Shown piece after piece: positions 17,911-26,617 of a stretch of 64,000 nt of DNA. Under the pieces are notes generated by a model that ran no database searches, was not told where the DNA came from, and saw nothing but the letters and a program-made list of their open reading frames with translations. Numbering within the stretch: the stretch's first letter is position 1; each line of letters starts with the position of its first letter. Origin of the DNA: Levilactobacillus brevis (GTDB lineage: Bacteria; Bacillota; Bacilli; Lactobacillales; Lactobacillaceae); assembly GCA_003666485.1 (NCBI GenBank), contig CP032931.1, positions 868,001-932,000 on the forward strand, read 5' to 3'. Position numbers and translations under genes: made by a program.

Positions 17911-18612
17911 ATGTTTATCCATTTAATCGCGTTAGCTAAGTTTGATGGGAGAGAGTTTGCCTATCACTTTGCTAGTTTGGATCCCGAAAAGATTTTGAAA
18001 CAGCAAAAACTAATTAGGGATGTTAGTCCAGTCTTTCCATCAGCTTATGGGATTCATGTATTGAAGACAGAACGCAAAGAATTCGCCTCGGTTCAGACAT
18101 TGGACGGGTATTTCAGGGATGTAATTGAATATACAGATTTAGATGAATTCTTTTCAGTAGTTAAACAACTAGGACAAGTGAAATCTGAAGATGTTGCTTC
18201 ATACATGGAAAGAAAATATAACTTACTGGCGTTTCCGTTGCAAAAAACATTGTATTATATTTATGCTGACTTCTTAATTGATTATCAAAAGCCCCTGTTC
18301 CAAGCTCACTTTTTGGCTTATGACAAAGGGCCAGTTGACAGCGATGTCTATCGGATATATAAACATTATCAATCGAAGCTAAAGGAATCGCATGAATTAG
18401 AGAAGAAAATCATGGCCGGGACCGCAGCTTCTAATATTCTTGAAGAAGTCGATAGTGGTGTTCAGAAATACCATGCGGAATTCGACTGGGATGGTCCTAA
18501 CCCGACCCACAATCCAGATTCACCTTGGCAAGTTGCTCAAGCTCGTGACGGGCAAAACGCCGTCATTACAGACAGCGATATCCTAAAATACCATCAAGCC
18601 GAAAAAATTTAA
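17911..18612 (+). CDS. Panacea-domain (DUF4065) antitoxin
   Basis: 233 aa. Residues ~93-165 carry the Panacea signature: SEDVASYMERKYN, PLQKTLYYIYADFLIDYQKPLF, then AHFLAYDKGPVDSDVYRIYKHY (the LxKLLYY...GPV..VY pattern). An N-terminal extension of ~90 residues (IALAKFDGREFAYHFASLDPE) precedes it and probably decides toxin specificity. Panacea proteins neutralise diverse toxins by direct binding, including toxSAS enzymes. RBS AAGAAGG is much better than that of the upstream toxin gene, giving the expected excess of antitoxin. Single operon ended by the hairpin at 18614. Confidence 0.8.
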   Translation: MFIHLIALAKFDGREFAYHFASLDPEKILKQQKLIRDVSPVFPSAYGIHVLKTERKEFASVQTLDGYFRDVIEYTDLDEFFSVVKQLGQVKSEDVASYMERKYNLLAFPLQKTLYYIYADFLIDYQKPLFQAHFLAYDKGPVDSDVYRIYKHYQSKLKESHELEKKIMAGTAASNILEEVDSGVQKYHAEFDWDGPNPTHNPDSPWQVAQARDGQNAVITDSDILKYHQAEKI

Positions 18613-18613
18613 A

Positions 18614-18652
18614 AATGCAGGTGACCGCCAAACGACGATCACCTGCATTTTA
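18614..18652. terminator. Bidirectional terminator
   Basis: AATGCAGGTGACCG / CGATCACCTGCATT with an 8-nt loop and flanking A/T runs. It serves the toxin-antitoxin operon and the converging 92-aa gene. Confidence 0.85.
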
Positions 18653-18653
18653 A

Positions 18654-18932
18654 TTACTCAGCTTTCAATGATACCACAGTCCGTGACTGGAAAACTTGGT
18701 CGAAGTCGGGACCCACTGCGAACCAATCGGAATGGCGCAATAGGCCTTGGAGCGCGACCAGTAAGTCAGCGGGGGTATCTTTGGCAAGCGCGTCGTCAAA
18801 GATGGATTCGGCGAAGTATTCACGTTTGCCGGTAGCTTCATCCTTGTCGTGCGTCCCTTTCCAGGCTTTCAGGGTAGTTGTAGCATCGATGGTCAGGACT
18901 TGATTGTTGGCGAGTGTTAATTTAATGGACAT
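18654..18932 (-). CDS. Hypothetical protein, 92 aa
   Basis: Small soluble protein, not recognised. It begins MSIKLTLANNQVLTID, beta-strand-like, then a charged middle and an acidic end. RBS GAGGTG 7 nt before the ATG. The GC content and codon use are those of the core genome, unlike the toxin-antitoxin pair beside it, so it may belong to the backbone. Confidence 0.65.
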   Translation of the reverse strand: MSIKLTLANNQVLTIDATTTLKAWKGTHDKDEATGKREYFAESIFDDALAKDTPADLLVALQGLLRHSDWFAVGPDFDQVFQSRTVVSLKAE

Positions 18933-19095
18933 TTGGGCACCTCATTTTTAGTTAGTAGGCCTAGTTTAGCGTATTTGCGGGGGAAATGGTATTGATTTAC
19001 GCCGGATTTCGTTAAAACAAATAGAAAGCAAATCACCAAGAGATATGATATTATATCTATAGCATACATTTTGTATGGAAATGGAGGATTTTATC

Positions 19096-20481
19096 GTGTT
19101 CACAGGCTTGCATTTTAAAAATTATAAGTCATTTAGAAAAGTTGATATTGACCTTAAAAAGAACAAACTTCCAAAAAAGATGATTGCAATTTATGGCGAA
19201 AATGGTTCCGGTAAGTCCAACATTGTCTCAGCATTCACTAGTTTGAGTCAGTCGTTGGACACAGTGAATAACCAGGCTAATTTGGCAAAGCTGCAGAAAC
19301 AGATTGCGGATTCTTCGGATGAGAATGCTGATCAAAGTACCCCTAAAAATGTGTGGTTACAGCTTTTACGCTCTGGAAATATTACGAACACCTATCTTCC
19401 GAGGATTTTTGCGGACGCGGGGATGATTGGTTCAACGGCACCAGTCGTTCTTCAGTATGATTTTAATATCGATGGCAGTACAGGCTATTATCGGTTAGTC
19501 TTCAATCGAAGCGAACAGGGTATTTACTTGGCCGAAGAAAGTTTGTACTACTTGATTAAACGTTCAAGTGGCATACTTTTCAAGATTACCGGGGATGCTG
19601 AAGGAAAAATGAAGCTACAGTGGAGCCCCAGTCTGTTCAAAAAAGGTGCCATGCTTGAGCTGGTTGAGAATGAAACGCAGCGGTTGTGGGGGAAGAATAG
19701 TTTTCTAGCCGTCTTCAACAGTATCCAATCAGATAATAATCGTCAGTATCTCAAGAACAATGTCTCATCTAATTTTTTGCGTGTTTTGGAACGGTTTAAC
19801 CACGTAGCCTTTCGGGGTGATGACGGTGTGAGCGTTAATAATTTTCGACTGCTATTGCGGAATATGCTGCATGGCCAGATTCTAGATAATGATAATAATC
19901 AGCATATTTTGGAGACGACCGAAGCAGCGCTAAACAAATACTTTGTACCGCTATATAGCGATATTTATCAGGTATTTTACCGAACTCAGGGGAATAGTCA
20001 GGATAGGATTGCCTATGAGTTGTTTGAGAAAAAGCGTATTGGTGGTGAGGTCATTGAAGTCCCATTTTGCTTAGAGTCAAACGGGACGAAGCGACTGTTG
20101 GATTTGTTCCCGCTATTTTTAAATGCCGTTCATGGCGAAACCGTGATTATTGACGAGATTGATCAGGGCATCCACGACCTGCTGATTGACCGGCTAGTTG
20201 ACAGCGTTGCAGAAGACATTCAGGGTCAGTTAATCTTTACAACCCATGATACACAGGTGATGAAAGAGTTAGAGCCTTCTGCTGTGTATGTCATTCAAAG
20301 CGATGTTGATGGAAATAAGCAGGTGGTGAGCTTGTCTAAGAACGGCAAAGCAAATATTGCGGCACACAATAATATTCAGAAGATGTATTTGAATGGTTAT
20401 TTTGCGGGGATACCGCATGTGAGTGACGTGGACTTTGCAGCTATTTTGCAAGACATACAGATATCACTGGATAAGAAGTGA
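19096..20481 (+). CDS. AAA family ATPase (AAA_21/OLD-like)
   Basis: 461 aa from GTG 19096, chosen because GGAGGA lies 8 nt upstream; an in-frame ATG at 19075 has no RBS. ABC/RecF-type fold: FTGLHFKNYKSFRKVDID, Walker A GENGSGKS (~34-41), a central helical insertion, C-terminal VIIDEIDQGIHDLLIDRL (Walker B, ~354) and LIFTTHDTQVMKEL (switch His). The family is often annotated AbiEii-like or 'ATP-binding protein' and occurs in abortive-infection and retron systems, usually with an effector partner. No partner is obvious: the converging gene downstream is in the other orientation. Promoter-like AT DNA (GATATGATATTATATC) sits just ahead. Confidence 0.8.
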   Translation: MFTGLHFKNYKSFRKVDIDLKKNKLPKKMIAIYGENGSGKSNIVSAFTSLSQSLDTVNNQANLAKLQKQIADSSDENADQSTPKNVWLQLLRSGNITNTYLPRIFADAGMIGSTAPVVLQYDFNIDGSTGYYRLVFNRSEQGIYLAEESLYYLIKRSSGILFKITGDAEGKMKLQWSPSLFKKGAMLELVENETQRLWGKNSFLAVFNSIQSDNNRQYLKNNVSSNFLRVLERFNHVAFRGDDGVSVNNFRLLLRNMLHGQILDNDNNQHILETTEAALNKYFVPLYSDIYQVFYRTQGNSQDRIAYELFEKKRIGGEVIEVPFCLESNGTKRLLDLFPLFLNAVHGETVIIDEIDQGIHDLLIDRLVDSVAEDIQGQLIFTTHDTQVMKELEPSAVYVIQSDVDGNKQVVSLSKNGKANIAAHNNIQKMYLNGYFAGIPHVSDVDFAAILQDIQISLDKK

Positions 20482-20510
20482 GACTTGTTAGTGTCTGCCA
20501 ACTCGATTCG

Positions 20511-20867
20511 TCACACACCCCACCACTCATACCGAAACCAAGCAATCTCCTGCACAAAGAACAGGGCATCCCGGTAGGACAGCTTGGCGGTGTCGAAGAG
20601 AAAGAAGATTTCCTGTGCGTGATACAGATCGTCATAGTAGCCGCGGAGACTGGCGGCGACGTGGTTCGCCCGCAAGTAGGTGAGCAGCCGGTGGCGTTCG
20701 TCACTGGCCGCAGGGGTGTGGGCCAGTGGCAGGTACGTGAAGCTGGTCACCAGACCGTAGCGCCGCAAGTATGACAAGACTTGTGGCGCGGAGTAGAGCT
20801 GTTCTTCCAGGCGGTAGTGAATCAAAATGGTGGTTGTGAGCCGGGAAACGGGGATGCGCATTTTCAT
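20511..20867 (-). CDS. Hypothetical protein, 118 aa
   Basis: Start at 20867 (MKMRIPVSRLTTTILIHYRL) has GAGGCG upstream; the open frame extends further but without an RBS. Tyr/Leu/Arg-rich and predicted helical, ending FFVQEIAWFRYEWWGV. No TM segment, and no known family. It converges on the ATPase gene with only ~30 bases between them and has core-like GC. Confidence 0.55.
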   Translation of the reverse strand: MKMRIPVSRLTTTILIHYRLEEQLYSAPQVLSYLRRYGLVTSFTYLPLAHTPAASDERHRLLTYLRANHVAASLRGYYDDLYHAQEIFFLFDTAKLSYRDALFFVQEIAWFRYEWWGV

Positions 20868-21642
20868 AAAGATCGCCTCACTAGGACAGAAAGACGGCTC
20901 AGCCCACGCCGAGTCGTCCGTCAATCAAACACCACGGACAGGTGGCCGACTGAGGGGCCTAGCCAGACTGTGGTGATTACGAGAGTTTTGGGTAGTAGCT
21001 TGCCGCCAACATCAGGTACGCGAATCGCTGACGTTGCGGCGCGATGGGCGAAATTCCTATTGTGTCCTTTCCATTATTGACACCCATCGTTACGTGTAGC
21101 GTAGCACATTCCGTGGCCACTGGCGGCAGGAAGCATGTGGCGAGGCTGACGTTTGGAAATTGTTGCATCGCAACTATTGGCAAAGCGACTAACCTACGGG
21201 TGGAATCAGCCAGACGGTTGGTGGTCAAGTCGCACGTTTACCGATGGTGACGACTATTCTCACTGCAGGTCATCGGGTCAGTAGGGGGGAATCACTAAGT
21301 GGGTAAGTCGCTTAGCGGGTGAAATGAAAAAGCTTGGTCCAATTGGACAGCCATGTTATGCTTGCAACATCCAAGCATAACCCGAGATAGCTGGGCAGAC
21401 GGTCAAAATTGATCGGTTAGGCTTCGAAAAATGAGGCCATTCTCATTATAAAAAGAAAAATTTTCTGAAAGTAGCGATGTGCTGGTGGGCTGGGGTTACT
21501 GGCGGCACCGCTATTTTTATTTATTTTGTTATACTGAATATCATTATTTATATGGATTATTTTCAACAAGCTGTTCCATTTTCAAGTCAGTTCCTGGTAT
21601 ACTGATTGCGTACAACTATTACATTTTCTAGGGGAGAAAAAC
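20868..21642. other. Gene-free region before the tandem S-layer genes
   Basis: About 770 bases with only short overlapping frames on both strands, none with an RBS or family match. It contains a palindrome at 21355-21381 and, at its end, the promoter of the next S-layer gene: TGGTATACT (-10 box TATACT at 21598-21603). Confidence 0.5.
21355..21381. promoter_or_regulatory. Palindrome like the one before the ImmA/IrrE gene
   Basis: GTTATGCTTG / CAAGCATAAC with a 7-nt loop, followed by CCGAGAT, as at 8077-8098. Shared arms and shared right flank suggest the same regulator or the same kind of small repeat. Confidence 0.45.
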
Positions 21643-23079
21643 ATGCAATCACAATTAGCAAAATCATTGTACTTGGGATTAGCTGCACTGAGCTTGGGCG
21701 CAGTGGCAACGGTGGCCACGACCACCACGTCAGCGGACGCCGCCTCAAAGGCGAAGATCGTTTCCAAGTCGGCCTTGGGTAAGGACAGTAAGAACGTTGA
21801 AGTTACGGGGACTAACGCTATTTACACCAAGCCAGGGACGGTGCGCGGTGCCAAGCTGGTCGCTAGCAAGAAGACCGTTAAGAAGTTGGCGAACTCTAAC
21901 CACTCTAAGGACTACTTCCGTGCTTACCACATGGCGGTGACCAACAAGGGGACGGTCTACTACAAGATCGTGTCCATGAACGGTAAATACCGCGGCTACA
22001 TCTACGGCGGTAAAGTAAAGGGTACCATGAGTGCCGGTATCAAGGAAGCCAAGACGGTCAAGGAAGCAACCATGCCATCACGGACGGCTGGGTTCCACAT
22101 CAAGAACGTCAAGAAGAACACGCTTTGGACGGCACCACAACACACGACCTACAAGGCCCACAAGGTCAACATGTACGGGACCACCAAGGAAGATACCTTC
22201 ACTGTATCCAAGGCCGAAACCAAGACCAAGGAAGGCTCACTGTACTACTACGTGACGTCTGACAAGAACTCGGATGTTTCGGGTTGGATCTTTGCGGGCA
22301 AGGGTTACAACGCCAGTGCCACGACCCAGGACTTGGGTGGCCTGTCGATGACCATGGCTGAAGCAGAAGCAACTGAAAACAACAGCGTAACAGTGAACTA
22401 CTTGGCCGCTAACGGCAACTCTGTTGGTAAGTCAACGTTTATCACGACGCTGACTGATACGAAGAAGAATGATAAGGTTGCTGGGACTTCTAAGAACGTG
22501 AAGAACCAGACCTTGTCTGACTTTATCAAGGATGCAACGAATACGCCGGCTGGGTATGCTTTGGCTACTGGAACTGATGGAAAGCTTGACACTGCTGCTA
22601 TCGACGCAGCTGCTGATGGTGCGGTTTATGGCGGTACGGTAAGTGTTAAGGTTTACGCCGCAGCAACTTCTAAGATTGCGTTCTACCTGGCTTCTGGTAA
22701 CAGTATTGATGCTGGAACTGAAATCAAGGATTCTGATTTCGTTAATGGTCGGCCAGCTATTAATAAGAATGATGCAGCGAAGTTGACTGGTGATGCGTCT
22801 AAAGTTGTTATTGATAGTGATTCAAAACTTGACTTTCTTAACAAAGTTGAATTTGATTCCAAGACGTTAACAGCTAGTGAGAAAATCGTTGTTGGAAATG
22901 TAACTATTGAAAAAGGTAACCAATACCACAAACATTACACCTATAATGCAACTGCAACGAAGACAGCTAATGCCAACGTTAAATTTGGTGAAACTGTCAG
23001 AGTTGTGCTGGATGTGACTATTGCTACAGGACCGGCTGCAGGCGCAAATGCAGATAATTCAACAACCAATAACTACTAA
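21643..23079 (+). CDS. S-layer-type protein paralogue
   Basis: 478 aa. Signal peptide [19 protein letters not shown], cleavage near TSADA. N-terminal wall-binding half as in the other S-layer proteins but more diverged ([52 protein letters not shown]; second copy [29 protein letters not shown]). The C-terminal half is unrelated in detail to the others: Asn/Asp/Lys-rich, ending ANADNSTTNNY. Codon use shifts from GC-rich in the first half to AT-leaning after ~22380, a sign of mosaic origin. RBS GGGGAG; promoter with extended -10 TGGTATACT. It has its own terminator. Confidence 0.92.
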   Translation: MQSQLAKSLYLGLAALSLGAVATVATTTTSADAASKAKIVSKSALGKDSKNVEVTGTNAIYTKPGTVRGAKLVASKKTVKKLANSNHSKDYFRAYHMAVTNKGTVYYKIVSMNGKYRGYIYGGKVKGTMSAGIKEAKTVKEATMPSRTAGFHIKNVKKNTLWTAPQHTTYKAHKVNMYGTTKEDTFTVSKAETKTKEGSLYYYVTSDKNSDVSGWIFAGKGYNASATTQDLGGLSMTMAEAEATENNSVTVNYLAANGNSVGKSTFITTLTDTKKNDKVAGTSKNVKNQTLSDFIKDATNTPAGYALATGTDGKLDTAAIDAAADGAVYGGTVSVKVYAAATSKIAFYLASGNSIDAGTEIKDSDFVNGRPAINKNDAAKLTGDASKVVIDSDSKLDFLNKVEFDSKTLTASEKIVVGNVTIEKGNQYHKHYTYNATATKTANANVKFGETVRVVLDVTIATGPAAGANADNSTTNNY

Positions 23080-23125
23080 GCAATAGTTAATCTAAATCAA
23101 TCAGCGTTTAGAAGTATGTAACTGA

Positions 23126-23170
23126 AAAAGCCCCTAATCACGAAATTTCCCGTGATTAGGGGCTTTTCAG
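23126..23170 (+). terminator. Strong Rho-independent terminator
   Basis: AAAAGCCCCTAATCACG / CGTGATTAGGGGCTTTT, a perfect 17-bp stem with an 8-nt loop. Confidence 0.92.
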
Positions 23171-23288
23171 CCGTCATGAACGTGGATGAATGACTTTAAG
23201 AATATCTAAATAAGCGTAATCTCGCATAATCTTTGGTATACTAGGACTGTTAACAAACAAACTTATATTTCAGAGGAGACAACACAAA

Positions 23289-24575
23289 ATGAAGTCAAGT
23301 TTAACAAAATCACTTTACGTTGGTTTAGCCGTATTAAGTTTAGGCGCCGTTGCTTCAGTATCGACGACTGCTAATGCCGCTTCCAAGGCCAAGGTTACTT
23401 CCAGCACAACTTTAAAGACTGCTGGCGAAACCCGTAACGTTGAAGTAACTGGGAAGAACGCTCTTTACTCCAAGCCAGGGACTGTTAAGGGTGCCAAGGT
23501 TGTTGCTTCCAAGAACACGATGAAGAAGTTAGCAAGCTCCAAGAAGTCAGCTGATTACTTCCGTGCCTACTACCAAAAGGTTACGAACAAGGGCTCCGTT
23601 TACTACAAGATCGTTTCTATGAACGGTAAGTACCGTGGTTACATCTACGGTGGTAAGAAGGAAGGTACCTTTGCTGGTGGTGTTACTTCTGCTAACACGA
23701 CGACTAAGGTCACGATGCCAAGTACCACGACTGTTTACTTTACCAAGCCTGGTAAGTCCAACGTCACGTGGGATGCACCTAAGTACACCCAATACAAGGC
23801 TTCCAAGCAAATCAAGGACACCACTGCTTACGCTAGCGATGCTTTGACGGTTACTGACGCTGTTAAGAAGACCCGTGAAGGTTCAGTTTACTACTACGTC
23901 AAGGATGCTAAGAACCCTGCCATCAGCGGCTGGATCTACGCTAAGGCTGTTACCCCAGCTAAGAGCGATACTGCTAAGGCTGAAAACGGGATTACGTTCA
24001 ACTACATCAACAAGGCCACTGGTGCCAGCGTTGGTTCAGCTGTCTACGAATTCCCATCAACGACGCAAACTATCACGTCTGCTGAAGCTCAAAAGCAAGC
24101 TGGCATCGAAGGCTACTTACCAGCTGGCTACTCATTAGCTTCCGTTGGTGTTCTGGGTAGCAACGCTGCAACCTTTGCTAAGAACTCATCTGTGACGGTT
24201 TACGTTAACGCCAATGCTGCAGCTAAGTTGACGGTTACGCCAACGGCTTACAACAATGACGTTCAACTCCCAGTTGGTATGACCTTAGCTTTCCCAGCTG
24301 ACGTACAAGCTAAGTTAGCTGCAGATACGTTCTTCAGTCAACCTAAGGGTCTGTTAGCAAGTTCTGCTGATATCCAAGCACACTTGACTACTGCCGGTGC
24401 TGACAAGTTTGTCATTGCTACTGGTACTGCAAACAGTGACGGTGTACAACCTGCTTACCAATTCACCCTTAAGAGTGTTGGTGACGGTATCTTCGGTAGT
24501 AGCGTCAACGCTTACTACACGGTGGCTAAAGGCTCAGTAACGAACTCAACAAGCACGTTCACGCCAGCCAACTAA
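23289..24575 (+). CDS. S-layer protein paralogue
   Basis: 428 aa. Signal peptide MKSSLTKSLYVGLAVLSLG, cleavage near TANA. Wall-binding half nearly identical in pattern to the left-edge S-layer protein ([91 protein letters not shown]). The C-terminal half is Ala/Thr/Val-rich with a Ser/Thr tail. Codon bias (AAG, GCT, TAC, GGT) marks it as one of the best expressed genes in the window. RBS AGAGGAG; promoter -10 TATACT at 23237-23242 in TTGGTATACT, the same design as the upstream paralogue. The ~200-base spacer allows separate control of the two tandem copies. Confidence 0.94.
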   Translation: MKSSLTKSLYVGLAVLSLGAVASVSTTANAASKAKVTSSTTLKTAGETRNVEVTGKNALYSKPGTVKGAKVVASKNTMKKLASSKKSADYFRAYYQKVTNKGSVYYKIVSMNGKYRGYIYGGKKEGTFAGGVTSANTTTKVTMPSTTTVYFTKPGKSNVTWDAPKYTQYKASKQIKDTTAYASDALTVTDAVKKTREGSVYYYVKDAKNPAISGWIYAKAVTPAKSDTAKAENGITFNYINKATGASVGSAVYEFPSTTQTITSAEAQKQAGIEGYLPAGYSLASVGVLGSNAATFAKNSSVTVYVNANAAAKLTVTPTAYNNDVQLPVGMTLAFPADVQAKLAADTFFSQPKGLLASSADIQAHLTTAGADKFVIATGTANSDGVQPAYQFTLKSVGDGIFGSSVNAYYTVAKGSVTNSTSTFTPAN

Positions 24576-24600
24576 TCATCACCTAAATTAAGTTAAACGA

Positions 24601-24632
24601 AAATCCTCGTCCAATCGGGCGGGGATTTTTCG
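24601..24632. terminator. Terminator between S-layer and XRE-like genes
   Basis: AAAATCCTCGTCC / GGGCGGGGATTTT with a short AATC loop and T run. It is symmetrical enough to serve both converging genes. Confidence 0.85.
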
Positions 24633-24646
24633 TCGCCCAAAAACAT

Positions 24647-25303
24647 CTAACAACCGGGCAACCGCAGCTGGACCGGGAGACTCTTCTTGCAGAGATCCAA
24701 GTGCTGGCAAATGGCCGTGTACAAGTCGTCAGCGTAAATAAACGGCGTCAGGTCGTCGCTTTCTAGCCGGTAACACAACAGTTGTTTGACCTCCGGCGTC
24801 AGGGCAATTTGGGCCGCTTCCATTTGCCAGTACGCCATCGGGGTGACGCGGTAGTAAACGGCGGAGACCAAAACGGAACACCATTCAATCCGTTGGCGCA
24901 CGCAACGCAAAATATCGGAATAGCTGTAATTTGCGGCGGGGTCGCCCATGTGAACGACGGGATTGGCCGCGGCCATCATCGCACTGTTGGGCCAGATCAT
25001 CGCGCGTTGGCGGCGGCGCGTTGCCAGTTCGTGGTCACGGACGCGGGTGATCTTGAGCAGCGCGGGGGTCAGATGGGCGACCTGACACAATTCCCAGACG
25101 GTTTGGCGGCTTAGTTCGTAAGCTTGACAAATTAACGTCAACAAATCTTCGTTGGGTCGCGCAATGTTATCGCGTTCCAGTTCCGCCAGGTACCAAGCCG
25201 GTACATCCGCGTCGCGCAAGACTTCTGCGACCGTTGCGCCATTGGCGAGAATCAACCGGATCTGCGTTAAAACCGTGCCCAAACTGTGCCGTGTCGTGAT
25301 CAT
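24647..25303 (-). CDS. XRE-like helix-turn-helix regulator
   Basis: 218 aa. The N-terminal ~65 residues form a Cro/C1-type HTH: LGTVLTQIRLILANGATVAEVLRDADVPAWYLAELERDNIARPNEDLLTLICQAYEL. The C-terminal ~120 residues are an unrecognised helical domain, possibly for ligand or protein binding. RBS AAGGAGGGG immediately ahead; -10-like TATACT on the minus strand near 25333. It is divergent from the ComK-like gene, with an inverted motif shared by the two promoter regions (25377-25391 and 25511-25527), so it may control itself and its neighbour. Confidence 0.75.
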   Translation of the reverse strand: MITTRHSLGTVLTQIRLILANGATVAEVLRDADVPAWYLAELERDNIARPNEDLLTLICQAYELSRQTVWELCQVAHLTPALLKITRVRDHELATRRRQRAMIWPNSAMMAAANPVVHMGDPAANYSYSDILRCVRQRIEWCSVLVSAVYYRVTPMAYWQMEAAQIALTPEVKQLLCYRLESDDLTPFIYADDLYTAICQHLDLCKKSLPVQLRLPGC

Positions 25304-25376
25304 CGAACCCCTCCTTTATTATCTCTGCCGAGTATACCAACTTTTTATGACATCCCTGTGAAAAAATCGTGAGAAT

Positions 25377-25527
25377 ATCCGAATAATCAAGACATAAAAA
25401 TAATTATAGTTCGAATTATTAAAAATGATTAATCAGCCCCCACAACACTTTAATGGCAGATAAATTGCGATATAACAGTATTTATAAAGCCGTTTTGTCA
25501 ATGCGTCTTTCTTGATATTATTCGGAT
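25377..25527. promoter_or_regulatory. Paired inverted motif in a divergent promoter region
   Basis: ATCCGAATAATCAAG at 25377-25391 reappears inverted as CTTGATATTATTCGGAT at 25511-25527, differing by two inserted bases. One copy lies on the side of the XRE-like gene, the other on that of the ComK-like gene. The DNA between is very AT-rich. It looks like two binding sites for one regulator. Confidence 0.5.
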
Positions 25528-25595
25528 TTTGTGCGAATCTATAGCTGGGTCGAGAGAAACCTAGGTAGTAACACCAATAAATAATCCCTTGGTGA

Positions 25596-26375
25596 ATGAC
25601 TATGGTACCAATTTATTGGGAAGGGTTGACGACCGCGCAACAGGAACAAGCGGCGACCGATAATTTGATTGATTTGACGAAGCTGCGGCCAAGCGACGTG
25701 GCACGAGTGGCGTACGACCATCCGTTAGATGTTGATTGGTCTTCGGTGATTTTTATCAAGAATTTCCGGACGGTCAATCAGCAAGTGGATACCGTCGTTT
25801 GGACCGCTAACGAGGGCTTTTACCGGACATCCGCAACACCCAACGCTTTGCTGGCAGAACTCAGCGCCATCAGTGGTGTCAGTGGGTTTGACCAGAAGAC
25901 GGATTTAGGTTATCTGCGGTTGAGCGGGCCCGTTCCCTTTGTGGTTGGGTCCACCATGCTAGTCTCCACGGAGCGGCCGATGCGGGCGAACAACGTCAGC
26001 TGGCTCGGGGGTCAGGAAGTGGCTAACGTCAAATCGGGCGCCCACCTGGGCAACGTTCGGGTCATCTTGAACAACGGGGCAATCGCCATTTTCAAGGACA
26101 GTCCCACTCGGTTACGTAAGAAACTTGACGAAGCTTGCCAGCTACGAGATTTTGAGCAGCAGCGTTGGGCCTTGGCCCAGGAGCAACGCAACCTAGTTTA
26201 TGGCCGCAGCTACGATCAGGATCTTCGTGATTATCCGGCGTACCGCGACCATCAGCTCCTGTGGGCGGCGTTCAGGAAGGCAGGCTACCCAGTCGGATTG
26301 GCCGATGTCGATCAAATATTGCGAGAAGTTTATGCGTGTGACCCGCGTTCCTGGCATTTGACCGACGAACGCTGA
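25596..26375 (+). CDS. ComK-like protein (tentative)
   Basis: 259 aa, soluble. The middle to C-terminal part has a pattern reminiscent of the competence regulator ComK: PVPFVVGSTMLVSTERPMRANNVSWLG corresponds to the 'PxxxxP...F.PT.SxxxxxCxWI' region, and VRVILNNGAIAIFKDSPTRLRKKLDEA to 'VTFSNGKTMELPISYNSFENQV'. ComK binds DNA as a tetramer and switches on DNA uptake genes. The protein is longer than ComK (192 aa in B. subtilis), with an extra C-terminal ~60 residues. No strong RBS; GGTGA lies shortly before two possible ATG starts (25596, 25602). Family assignment is a guess from pattern, not a confident homology. Confidence 0.5.
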   Translation: MTMVPIYWEGLTTAQQEQAATDNLIDLTKLRPSDVARVAYDHPLDVDWSSVIFIKNFRTVNQQVDTVVWTANEGFYRTSATPNALLAELSAISGVSGFDQKTDLGYLRLSGPVPFVVGSTMLVSTERPMRANNVSWLGGQEVANVKSGAHLGNVRVILNNGAIAIFKDSPTRLRKKLDEACQLRDFEQQRWALAQEQRNLVYGRSYDQDLRDYPAYRDHQLLWAAFRKAGYPVGLADVDQILREVYACDPRSWHLTDER

Positions 26376-26570
26376 AACAACTGTTATGACGGGGAGTGAC
26401 AGGGGTTAGTGACGTGCAAATACAATCAAATTTATAATGAATTTTAGCTAAGATGTAATTTGTTTATAATGTAGCCAGTCATTTATGCTAGTATAGTTAG
26501 AAGAGATGCGTTAGGGGTCAACCTTTTTGGCCACTAACGAATTATTTCGAATGAGGACTATGTTAGGACT

Positions 26571-26596
26571 TGTCAGTGGGGCATAAGTCACTGACA
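26571..26596. promoter_or_regulatory. Inverted repeat ahead of the marR-type gene
   Basis: TGTCAGTG / CACTGACA, perfect 8-bp arms with a 10-nt spacer, ending ~20 bases before the start codon. Size and place fit an autoregulatory MarR operator. Confidence 0.55.
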
Positions 26597-26617
26597 GTCA
26601 CGAGGAGGAAGAGAGTC

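Noticed and set aside
20977-21250. Two overlapping frames on opposite strands (83 and 68 codons)
   Set aside because: Neither has an RBS or a recognisable product; they mask each other and lie in a gene-free gap.
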